Below are positions 1 to 5,244 of a stretch of 6,940 nt of DNA, piece after piece (the stretch's first letter is position 1; each line of letters opens with the position of its first letter). The notes beneath the pieces were generated by a model. That model saw only the letters and a list, made by a program, of their open reading frames with translations, did not search any database and had not been told where the DNA came from. This DNA is from an uncultured Brevibacterium sp. Lineage in GTDB: Bacteria > Actinomycetota > Actinomycetes > Actinomycetales > Brevibacteriaceae. The translations under genes were made by a program, and so were the position numbers. The DNA lies in the NCBI GenBank assembly GCA_943914815.1, contig CALUDL010000084.1:1-6940 (forward strand), in the 5' to 3' direction.

Positions 1-354
1 ATCACCGGTAACTACACCGGCTTCCCCGCGTGGTCACACTACGGAGCAACAAAAGCTGCACAGATGGGATTCGTGCGCTCCGCTGCAATTGAGCTTGCGC
101 CCCACAAAATCACAGTCAACGCCGTCCTCCCCGGAAACGTACTTACCCCTGGACTGAAAGAACTGGGCCAGACCTACCTGGATCAGATGGCCCGCTCCGT
201 CCCACTCGGATTCCTTGGCGACCCCACCGACATTGGTGAAGCTGTCGCGTTCTTGGGATCCGACGGCGCTCGCTACATCACCGGCCAAGACATCGTGGTC
301 GACGGTGGGCAGATTCTTCCAGAATCACCAGAGGCCCTCGAAGACCTCCACTAA
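1..354 (+). CDS. FabG-like short-chain dehydrogenase/reductase (SDR), 5'-truncated by the window edge
   Basis: The last 117 residues of an NAD(P)H-dependent SDR oxidoreductase are visible, reading in frame from base 1 to a TAA at 352-354. The catalytic YxxxK motif is present as Y14-GAT-K18 (numbered from the window edge). It is followed by the conserved VNAVLPG segment at about residues 39-45, which contacts the cofactor, and the [13 protein letters not shown] strand near the C-terminus (92-104) typical of classical SDRs. The catalytic Ser should lie just before the window, so the Rossmann fold and cofactor motif cannot be checked. The pattern [20 protein letters not shown] with a C-terminal LPES tail is that of proteins usually annotated as 3-oxoacyl-ACP reductase FabG, but such names are weak guides to substrate; a sugar-alcohol or other carbonyl substrate is equally possible. 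The methionine at 64 is internal and is not the start. A strong terminator follows, so this gene ends its own unit and is probably unrelated to the downstream GTPases. Confidence 0.9.
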   Translation: MTGNYTGFPAWSHYGATKAAQMGFVRSAAIELAPHKITVNAVLPGNVLTPGLKELGQTYLDQMARSVPLGFLGDPTDIGEAVAFLGSDGARYITGQDIVVDGGQILPESPEALEDLH

Positions 355-425
355 GAAAGTCGCAACGCACTAAGGGCCCTCAGCAACCACGACGGCCCCA
401 GCCTACGAACCTGTCACGCTCAAAC

Positions 426-466
426 CCGAGGTCGGCTCGCTCAGGCGGGCCGACCTCGGCGTTTTC
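426..466 (+). terminator. Rho-independent terminator after the SDR gene
   Basis: A perfect 11-bp GC-rich stem (426-436 CCGAGGTCGGC pairing with 449-459) extends inward through a T-G wobble and three more GC pairs to a TCAG tetraloop at 441-444. It is followed by CGTTTTC at 460-466. Stem strength and the short T-run fit an intrinsic terminator for the SDR transcript. It ends only about 20 bases before the next gene, leaving little room for a promoter between them. Confidence 0.88.
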
Positions 467-487
467 TCAAAAATACCGGCGTGGTGA

Positions 488-2230
488 GTGGCTAAGCCTG
501 CCGAAAATCGACAAAGTGGAAGCGTGACCGACGGTAACCGCACTCTCAACCCAGCCATTCACCAGACGCTGGGTGACCTTGTCACGCGCGTAGATGACGT
601 TCAATTCCCTCTCGCAGTCGAAACCACGACGCCAGGCGAGAACCTTCAAGCCCAGCTGAAAAACCAGCTCACCGACTACCTCATGCCACGAGTGGCAGAC
701 ACAGAAGCGCCGTTGCTGATTGTGTTCGGAGGTTCCACAGGTGCCGGAAAATCAACGCTCATCAACTCCATCATCGGAGAAGACGTGTCGAGCGCGAGCG
801 TTCTTCGTCCCACCACGCGCTGGCCCGTACTGGTGTGCAACCCCGCCGACCGCACGCATTTCACATCCAACCGAATCTTGCCCGGCCTTGAACGCGTCAG
901 TCAAGAAGCGACAGACACGCAAGCACCCCAAGTGCGAATTGTCGACCACCCAGCGATTCCTCCAGGTGTTGCAGTCCTAGACTCTCCAGACATCGACTCG
1001 GTGATGGACTCAAACCGCAAGCTCGCCCGCCAACTCCTGGCAGCTGCAGACCTGTGGGTTTTCGTCACCACAGCTGCCCGCTACGCTGACGCAGTGCCGT
1101 GGGAACTTCTCAAACAGTCCGCGGACAACGGAACAGCTGTCGCCATGGTGCTCGACCGCGTGCCTCCAAACGCCAACCGTGAAGTTCGGCATCACCTTTC
1201 CTCCCTGCTCAAAGACGCACGGCTCGGAACCGCTCCGATTTTCACCGTCCCGGAACTCACTCTGGAAGACGGTCGCCTGCCACAGTCCGCGATCTTCCCG
1301 CTACGCTCCTGGATCGCTAACCTGTCGTCGAATCCGCGTGCGCGCAACGCGGTCGTTCAACGTACGCTCCACGGCGCCCTAGCCGCAGTGCCGGACAGAG
1401 TAGAGATCCTCGCCGAGTACGCGCAGGCGCAAGTCGACGCACATGAACGGCTGGCCGAGGTCGTTGACACAGAGTTCGCCCACGCCCGCCAACGCTTAGG
1501 AGAAGCTCTCGTATCGGGGCACGTGCTCCGAGGTGAAGTCCTGGCCCGCTGGCAAGACTTCGTGGGGACCGGCCAACTATTCCGAGGTCTCGAACCGACC
1601 GTTGCGCGGATCCGCGACCGCATCACCTCTGCGGTAACGGGCAAGCGCGACACGGCAGAGCCCCTGGGGCAAGCCATCGAATCCTCAGCCGCACTGCTCG
1701 TCCGAGAGCAAGCGGTCACCGCGCTGGGAGGTGTGACCGACGCGTGGCACGAAACGACCTCGGGCCGAACCATTCTGAAAGACAACCCCCAACTGGAAAA
1801 ACTTCCCGCCGACATGGACGCCACGATCAAGCGCACCATCGCTGAGTGGTCAGACCAGGTCAACGACCTCGTCCGCGACGTAGGTCAATCGAAACGAGCC
1901 CGTGCAAGGATCCTGTCATTCGGCGTCAACGGCGTAGGAGCCGTGCTCATGCTGGCAGTGTTCGCAGGCACCGGAGGTCTCACCGGGGCAGAAGCTGGGA
2001 TCGCCGGGGGAACAGCCGTGGTTGCAGGTAAGCTCCTCGACACGATTTTTGGTGACCAAGTCACCCGCGATCTCGCCTCGAAGGCTCGGCACATGCTCTT
2101 AGAAGCCACCGGCGAACTGCTCACAAGCTTCCGCGAACCGTTCGACTCGGTACTGAAAGACCGTACGGTCAACCCAGAGCAAGCGGCCGAACTCCGCACG
2201 ATCAACGAGCGACTGAAAGGAATGCTGTGA
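488..2230 (+). CDS. Dynamin-like/YfjP-type membrane-associated GTPase, first of a pair
   Basis: This is a 580-residue P-loop GTPase. The G1 motif is GSTGAGKS at residues 82-89 (Lys88 binds phosphate). Switch I has the RPTT motif at 107-110 with the candidate Mg-coordinating Thr. G3 is DSPDIDS at 165-171, with Asp where the classic DxxG has Gly. The G4 position reads LDRVP (222-226) rather than N/TKxD, so guanine recognition may be altered. The C-terminal half is helical, with a Gly/Ala-rich hydrophobic stretch at about 478-518 that could form a membrane hairpin or paddle, then a charged helical tail. This layout (N-terminal G domain, helical stalk, late hydrophobic segment) matches bacterial dynamin-like proteins. 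Its GTG stop overlap with the next gene indicates co-expression. The start is uncertain: GTG 488 is the first after an in-frame stop but has no Shine-Dalgarno sequence; GTG 524 has purine-rich AAGTGGAAG before it and would give 568 residues. The role in membrane remodelling or division is inferred from the family. No specific gene name is justified. Confidence 0.85.
   Translation: MAKPAENRQSGSVTDGNRTLNPAIHQTLGDLVTRVDDVQFPLAVETTTPGENLQAQLKNQLTDYLMPRVADTEAPLLIVFGGSTGAGKSTLINSIIGEDVSSASVLRPTTRWPVLVCNPADRTHFTSNRILPGLERVSQEATDTQAPQVRIVDHPAIPPGVAVLDSPDIDSVMDSNRKLARQLLAAADLWVFVTTAARYADAVPWELLKQSADNGTAVAMVLDRVPPNANREVRHHLSSLLKDARLGTAPIFTVPELTLEDGRLPQSAIFPLRSWIANLSSNPRARNAVVQRTLHGALAAVPDRVEILAEYAQAQVDAHERLAEVVDTEFAHARQRLGEALVSGHVLRGEVLARWQDFVGTGQLFRGLEPTVARIRDRITSAVTGKRDTAEPLGQAIESSAALLVREQAVTALGGVTDAWHETTSGRTILKDNPQLEKLPADMDATIKRTIAEWSDQVNDLVRDVGQSKRARARILSFGVNGVGAVLMLAVFAGTGGLTGAEAGIAGGTAVVAGKLLDTIFGDQVTRDLASKARHMLLEATGELLTSFREPFDSVLKDRTVNPEQAAELRTINERLKGML
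2215..2222 (+). promoter_or_regulatory. Ribosome binding site of the second GTPase, inside the first
   Basis: GAAAGGAA lies within the last codons of the first GTPase, with its AGGA core (2218-2221) 5 bases before the GTG at 2227. Together with the GTGA stop/start overlap it fixes the second start and supports translational coupling of the pair. Confidence 0.75.
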
Positions 2231-3801
2231 AAGCCGCAGAAGAAATCAGCCGACTCCGCGATGGCATCAAACGGGCACTTGAACTTGAATCCGGGCGAAT
2301 CGACACGCAGACGGTCGCCGATGCGCTGGAACTTTTGAAGAAAACGGAAGCCCGTTTAGACCTCGGGCTAGACCGAACTGTTGTCGCATTTGCCGGTTCA
2401 ACGGGGTCGGGGAAGTCCTCGCTATTCAACGCAGTGTCTGGCTTGGAAATTGCGCAGGTGGGCGTGCGCCGTCCTACCACCTCGAAACCCACCGCATGCG
2501 TGTGGGGAGACGGAGGCGAAGAATTTCTCACCTGGCTGGGTGTTCCGATCGACAACCGAACATGGCGCGAAAGTGCCCTTGACGGAAAAGACGAAGAGCC
2601 ACTGCGGGGACTCATTCTTCTTGACCTTCCCGACCACGACTCGACTGCCGCGAGCCACCGCCACGAAGCAGACCGACTGGTGGGCATGGTGGACATGGTC
2701 GTGTGGGTTGTTGACCCGCAAAAGTACGCGGACTTCTCAATCCACTCACGGTATCTGCGGAAACTTGCTAAGTACTCGCACAATATGGTTGTTGTTCTCA
2801 ACCAGATTGACCGCCTGAACCCTGAACAACAGAAGGCAACCGGGGACCATCTGAAGAGCCTTCTCGAAGCAGATGGCCTTGAGAACGCTGATGTGAAATT
2901 GGTGTCGGCAGTGACTCGCCAAGGCGTTCCGGAACTACGCCAGGAACTTGTCAAAGTCATCAAGTCCAACCAAGCGAGTGTGCAGCGTCTTTACACTGAC
3001 ATGCGACACATGGCCGACAGGATTCAAGAGCAGCTGGGAACGCCGGTCGAAAGCCCCGATCAGCTGGAGGGGACGGAGCGTCTTTTGGACGCGATGACCG
3101 ATGCCGCCGGTGTTGACGCAGTAGCACAGACAGTTCATGACGACTACATGCGCCGCGCATACCGGGCGACCGGGTATCCGCTTCTTGCGTGGGCACAGCG
3201 CGACAAGGCTGACCCTCTTGGTGCGAAACATGGCGGGGACCGGGACGACCTGATTCGCGCATCCCGGCCCGAGACCACACGCACGCAAAACGCACGCGTG
3301 AACCTCGCTGCTCACGAGGTGGTGGCCGAAGCCACGTCTAGTTTGCCTCACTCGTGGCGACAGGCGATTGGGCGAGCAGAAAAGCAGAGCACAGCAGAAC
3401 TCACGCACACCCTGGACGAGGCTGTAACCGGTGTGGCAATTGAAGTGGTAAACCCCGGCTGGTGGAAAGTCGCCAAGTTCTTCCAAACACTGTTCTTTAT
3501 CCTCACCGTTGTGGGACTTGGATGGCTGATTGTGAACGCTGTTTTGCTCGCAATGTCGCTTGATCCTGGTGGCATCTTGATGTGGATAATTCCAAGCGGT
3601 CTTCTGTTTGTGGGGATTATTGGATCTGTCATCACTTCAAGTTCAGCGACAGGCGCTCGTCGCAAGGGTGCCCGCGCCCAAGCGGACAAAGTTCGAGACG
3701 ACCTTATTTACGCTGTTCGCAAGGCTGCGGCAGGATCATATTTGGAGCCGATCAGCACTGTTTTGCGTGAACATAAAGAGGTCTACGACGCGCTGACTTA
3801 A
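2227..3801 (+). CDS. Dynamin-like/YfjP-type GTPase with two C-terminal membrane helices, second of a pair
   Basis: This 524-residue protein has a G domain at about residues 48-245. G1 is GSTGSGKS at 57-64, switch I has RPTT at 82-85, G3 is DLPDHDS at 133-139 (again Asp instead of the Gly of DxxG), G4 is a canonical NQID at 192-195, and G5 is probably the SA at 227-228. A helical region follows, then two strongly hydrophobic helices at about 419-443 and 449-470 joined by a short SLDPGG loop, and a basic, helical cytoplasmic tail. It is therefore likely anchored in the inner membrane with the GTPase in the cytoplasm. The GTG start overlaps the stop of the preceding GTPase by 4 bases and has a good Shine-Dalgarno sequence. 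The adjacent pairing recalls DynA/DynB of Streptomyces (FtsZ-ring stabilisation during sporulation) and IniA/IniC of mycobacteria (membrane fission); orthology to either was not tested. Intact G1 and G4 motifs suggest it is the better nucleotide-specific partner of the two. Confidence 0.88.
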   Translation: MKAAEEISRLRDGIKRALELESGRIDTQTVADALELLKKTEARLDLGLDRTVVAFAGSTGSGKSSLFNAVSGLEIAQVGVRRPTTSKPTACVWGDGGEEFLTWLGVPIDNRTWRESALDGKDEEPLRGLILLDLPDHDSTAASHRHEADRLVGMVDMVVWVVDPQKYADFSIHSRYLRKLAKYSHNMVVVLNQIDRLNPEQQKATGDHLKSLLEADGLENADVKLVSAVTRQGVPELRQELVKVIKSNQASVQRLYTDMRHMADRIQEQLGTPVESPDQLEGTERLLDAMTDAAGVDAVAQTVHDDYMRRAYRATGYPLLAWAQRDKADPLGAKHGGDRDDLIRASRPETTRTQNARVNLAAHEVVAEATSSLPHSWRQAIGRAEKQSTAELTHTLDEAVTGVAIEVVNPGWWKVAKFFQTLFFILTVVGLGWLIVNAVLLAMSLDPGGILMWIIPSGLLFVGIIGSVITSSSATGARRKGARAQADKVRDDLIYAVRKAAAGSYLEPISTVLREHKEVYDALT

Positions 3802-3807
3802 CGTTTG

Positions 3808-3877
3808 CACTCTGTGGAAAAGTCACGCGTGAGCGTTGCTCCTGTGCTGTGGAAGATGACGCTTTTTCCACAGTGTG
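3808..3877. repeat. Three CTGTGGAA-type elements in the ssb leader (DnaA-box-like; alternative hairpins)
   Basis: CTGTGGAA occurs at 3812-3819 and 3847-3854, and its complement TTCCACAG at 3866-3873. The outer arms 3808-3821 and 3864-3877 are 13/14 complementary. The middle copy can instead pair with the right arm (3847-3856 with 3864-3873, 7-base loop), so two mutually exclusive hairpins are possible. As duplex DNA, TTTTCCACA at 3864-3872 (+) and at 3813-3821 (-) fits the broad DnaA-box consensus TTWTNCACA; the middle copy (TCTTCCACA, minus strand) has one mismatch. Whether this works as protein-binding DNA or RNA structure cannot be told from sequence. Confidence 0.55.
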
Positions 3878-3887
3878 CCGCTAAAGT
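3856..3887 (+). promoter_or_regulatory. Possible weak ssb promoter
   Basis: A TAAAGT hexamer at 3882-3887 could be a -10 box, with ATGACG at 3856-3861 as a -35 box, but the 20-base spacer is longer than usual. If used, the rightmost DnaA-box-like element would sit between the two hexamers, and the transcript would have a leader of about 50 bases. This is a guess based on position and partial consensus match only. Confidence 0.2.
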
Positions 3888-3931
3888 CTTTTTCCTGCTT
3901 CCTTTCTGAGCCACGGTGGAGTCTCACCTAC

Positions 3932-3938
3932 GAAAGGA
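3932..3938 (+). promoter_or_regulatory. Ribosome binding site deciding the ssb start
   Basis: GAAAGGA ends 5 bases before ATG 3944. It selects this ATG over the in-frame GTG at 3875, whose extra 23 residues (MPLKSFSCFL...) do not belong to an SSB N-terminus. Confidence 0.85.
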
Positions 3939-3943
3939 CAGCA

Positions 3944-4453
3944 ATGAAGCAACTTAACTATTTTGTGGGAACGATCGGATCAGAAATCCGCAGCGGGACA
4001 ACACAGGAAAACAACCCGTGGACAAGTTTTAGAGTCGCAGTGAACTACGACCGGTACGACCGCGACAGTCGCGAATACAAGAACGTCGATACCAACTGGT
4101 ACGAAGTGATGTGTTACAACACGCTTGCCTCAAACGTCCGGGCCAGCGTGAACTGTGGTGACTCGGTCATTGTGATTGGCCGACTCCGAGAACGAACGTG
4201 GACCACCGACGACGGGCAAACAGGATCGACCATGCAGATACTTGCAGATGCTGTTGGGCACAATCTCCAATTTCACGGAGCACGGTCTCTGCGCCCCAAG
4301 AAGGCGACTAATGACGAATCAGAAAATGAAGGATCAGGTTGGGAAGAAGTGACGCGAAAAGAACCCGCGCTCGTCGGAGCCGGGGGCGGTAGCTCTGAAC
4401 CGCTTAGTGGAACACCTGACGGTGGCGCAGAAAACAACGATCCGCCTTTCTAG
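3944..4453 (+). CDS. ssb: Single-stranded DNA-binding protein (SSB), probable paralogue
   Basis: This 169-residue protein has an N-terminal OB fold at about residues 1-112 and a polar, Gly/Glu-rich linker ending in NNDPPF. The OB fold shows the family pattern of an opening strand (YFVGTIGS), a WTSFRVAVN strand (26-34), the NWYEVMCYN strand (51-59) carrying aromatic residues expected to stack on bases, and VIVIGRL (75-81) followed by a TWTTDDG loop. SSBs coat single-stranded DNA as oligomers during replication, recombination and repair; the C-terminal acidic tip ending in PF docks partner proteins. Here the tip keeps the terminal PF but has only one Asp beside it (consensus DDIPF), so partner binding may be weaker. 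The housekeeping actinobacterial ssb normally sits between rpsF and rpsR; neither is here, so this is probably a second copy. ATG 3944 is chosen for its strong Shine-Dalgarno sequence. No clear intrinsic terminator follows. Confidence 0.9.
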   Translation: MKQLNYFVGTIGSEIRSGTTQENNPWTSFRVAVNYDRYDRDSREYKNVDTNWYEVMCYNTLASNVRASVNCGDSVIVIGRLRERTWTTDDGQTGSTMQILADAVGHNLQFHGARSLRPKKATNDESENEGSGWEEVTRKEPALVGAGGGSSEPLSGTPDGGAENNDPPF

Positions 4454-4502
4454 AGGCACTGGCCTAAAAGGTACAGGCGCTTTCTCAAAGCCACGCATAA
4501 AA

Positions 4503-4574
4503 GAAACCTGAAGAAGCAATGCTGACCCGCTATTCTTAAGAGTTGTGAAACAGCAATCAGCTTCTTCAGGTTTC
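4503..4574. repeat. Perfect 15-bp inverted repeat straddling the lipoprotein gene start
   Basis: The arms are GAAACCTGAAGAAGC at 4503-4517 and its exact complement at 4560-4574, separated by 42 bases. A further 5-bp pairing inside (TGCTG 4520-4524 with CAGCA 4551-4555) extends the possible stem across a small internal loop. The left arm is intergenic and the right arm lies in codons 6-10 of the lipoprotein reading frame (A-S-S-G-F). It is not followed by a T-run on the + strand, so it is not an ordinary terminator for ssb. It could be an operator, or an RNA fold that masks translation in read-through transcripts. Confidence 0.85.
4508..4536 (+). promoter_or_regulatory. Candidate promoter for the lipoprotein gene, possibly giving a leaderless mRNA
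   Basis: TATTCT at 4531-4536 can be a -10 box and CTGAAG at 4508-4513 a poor -35 box, with a 17-base spacer. Transcription starting 7-9 bases after the -10 box would begin at about 4543-4545, on or next to the GTG start, as is common for leaderless genes in actinobacteria. The -35 position overlaps the left arm of the inverted repeat. Confidence 0.4.
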
Positions 4575-5204
4575 CGCGTGCGGCAGCACTTTGTGAGCGC
4601 GTGTGTGGGAGCGGTGACCGTAATCGCACTTTCTGGTTGTGGCCTGTTCATGAACGAGCCAGCTTCAGCCCCGCCTCAAAAGCAGACAAAAGAAAAAGAA
4701 GCTCTTGTCACCAAAGTGCTCAAGGACGTTAAACCGCTGACAGAGATTGACGGAGTTCCTTCCAGCGAGCAGTTTTTTGAACACATGCTTGAAGCGGGTT
4801 ATAAACCTGAAAATCTGGAAGCGACTATTGACCGTTCTCCGCTGGATCACGATGTTCCGTCGAAGATGTTCGGAGTGAAGATCAAAGAGGGCTGTGTTAT
4901 TGGTGAAGTGCGTCAAGGATCTGTTTCAGGCAGCCTTGTGGAACCGAACGAATCGACCAAGTCGTGCCTCTACGGTGATGTAGACCGTCCTAAAGGAATT
5001 GAACCGCCTGAAGGTGATGAACGCTCTGACAACGATAAGGACAACGGAGTGGGACACCTGCCTGGCGACGATCTTCATGAACGCAAGGCCGACAATTCGT
5101 CAGAAGACTCAGACACTTCAGAAGAAGAAGAGAACGCGCCTGAACAACAGGAAGAAGAGACGGAAGAAGACTCTGACAGTGGCTCTTCGAACTCGATTGG
5201 ATAA
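4545..5204 (+). CDS. Secreted lipoprotein, DUF6993-like core with acidic tail
   Basis: This 219-residue protein has a lipoprotein signal peptide: a basic n-region (R11, R13), a hydrophobic stretch FVSACVGAVTVIAL, and the lipobox LSGC with Cys32 as the lipidation site, so the mature protein should be anchored outside the cytoplasmic membrane. A Pro/Lys-rich linker (36-52) precedes a folded region at about 53-145 whose pattern (FFEHMLEAGYKPENLEATIDRSP..., GCVIGEV, SCLYG) resembles the actinobacterial DUF6993 domain, as I recall it; Cys117 and Cys141 are placed to form a disulfide. Residues from about 152 onward are low-complexity and very rich in Glu, Asp and Ser, and probably disordered. The function is unknown. 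The start is unsettled: GTG 4545 has no good Shine-Dalgarno sequence but fits a leaderless transcript, whereas GTG 4578 has AGG 7 bases upstream and still leaves a complete 21-residue lipoprotein signal (208 residues in total). An inverted repeat spans this area. Confidence 0.82.
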   Translation: MKQQSASSGFRVRQHFVSACVGAVTVIALSGCGLFMNEPASAPPQKQTKEKEALVTKVLKDVKPLTEIDGVPSSEQFFEHMLEAGYKPENLEATIDRSPLDHDVPSKMFGVKIKEGCVIGEVRQGSVSGSLVEPNESTKSCLYGDVDRPKGIEPPEGDERSDNDKDNGVGHLPGDDLHERKADNSSEDSDTSEEEENAPEQQEEETEEDSDSGSSNSIG

Positions 5205-5244
5205 CTAGCTTTTCTCGAAGATCCCACGGTAGCCTTGAAGCACT

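Noticed and set aside
2202..2969. Long open frame on the minus strand (255 codons) opposite the second GTPase
   Set aside because: Its translation is Ser/Arg-rich with no recognisable domain, and it mirrors a well-supported + strand gene. It is a typical antisense shadow in GC-biased coding DNA; the same holds for the minus frames at 1357-1863, 5409-5888 and 6483-6857.
488..3801. GTPase pair as an anti-phage defence module
   Set aside because: Some dynamin-like pairs act in defence, but there is no neighbouring defence gene, mobile element or composition shift, and the surroundings are housekeeping genes.
3875..3943. N-terminal extension of SSB from GTG 3875
   Set aside because: The added residues do not fit an SSB start, the codon overlaps the repeat cluster, and ATG 3944 has a strong Shine-Dalgarno sequence.
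4460..4500. Possible intrinsic terminator after ssb
   Set aside because: Only a 5-bp stem (GCTTT 4479-4483 with 4487-4491) without a T-run was found, too weak to call.
5197..5244. Promoter for ettA
   Set aside because: TAGCCT at 5230-5235 has the T-A---T pattern and good spacing for a near-leaderless start, but no convincing -35 box lies upstream, so it is not listed as a feature.
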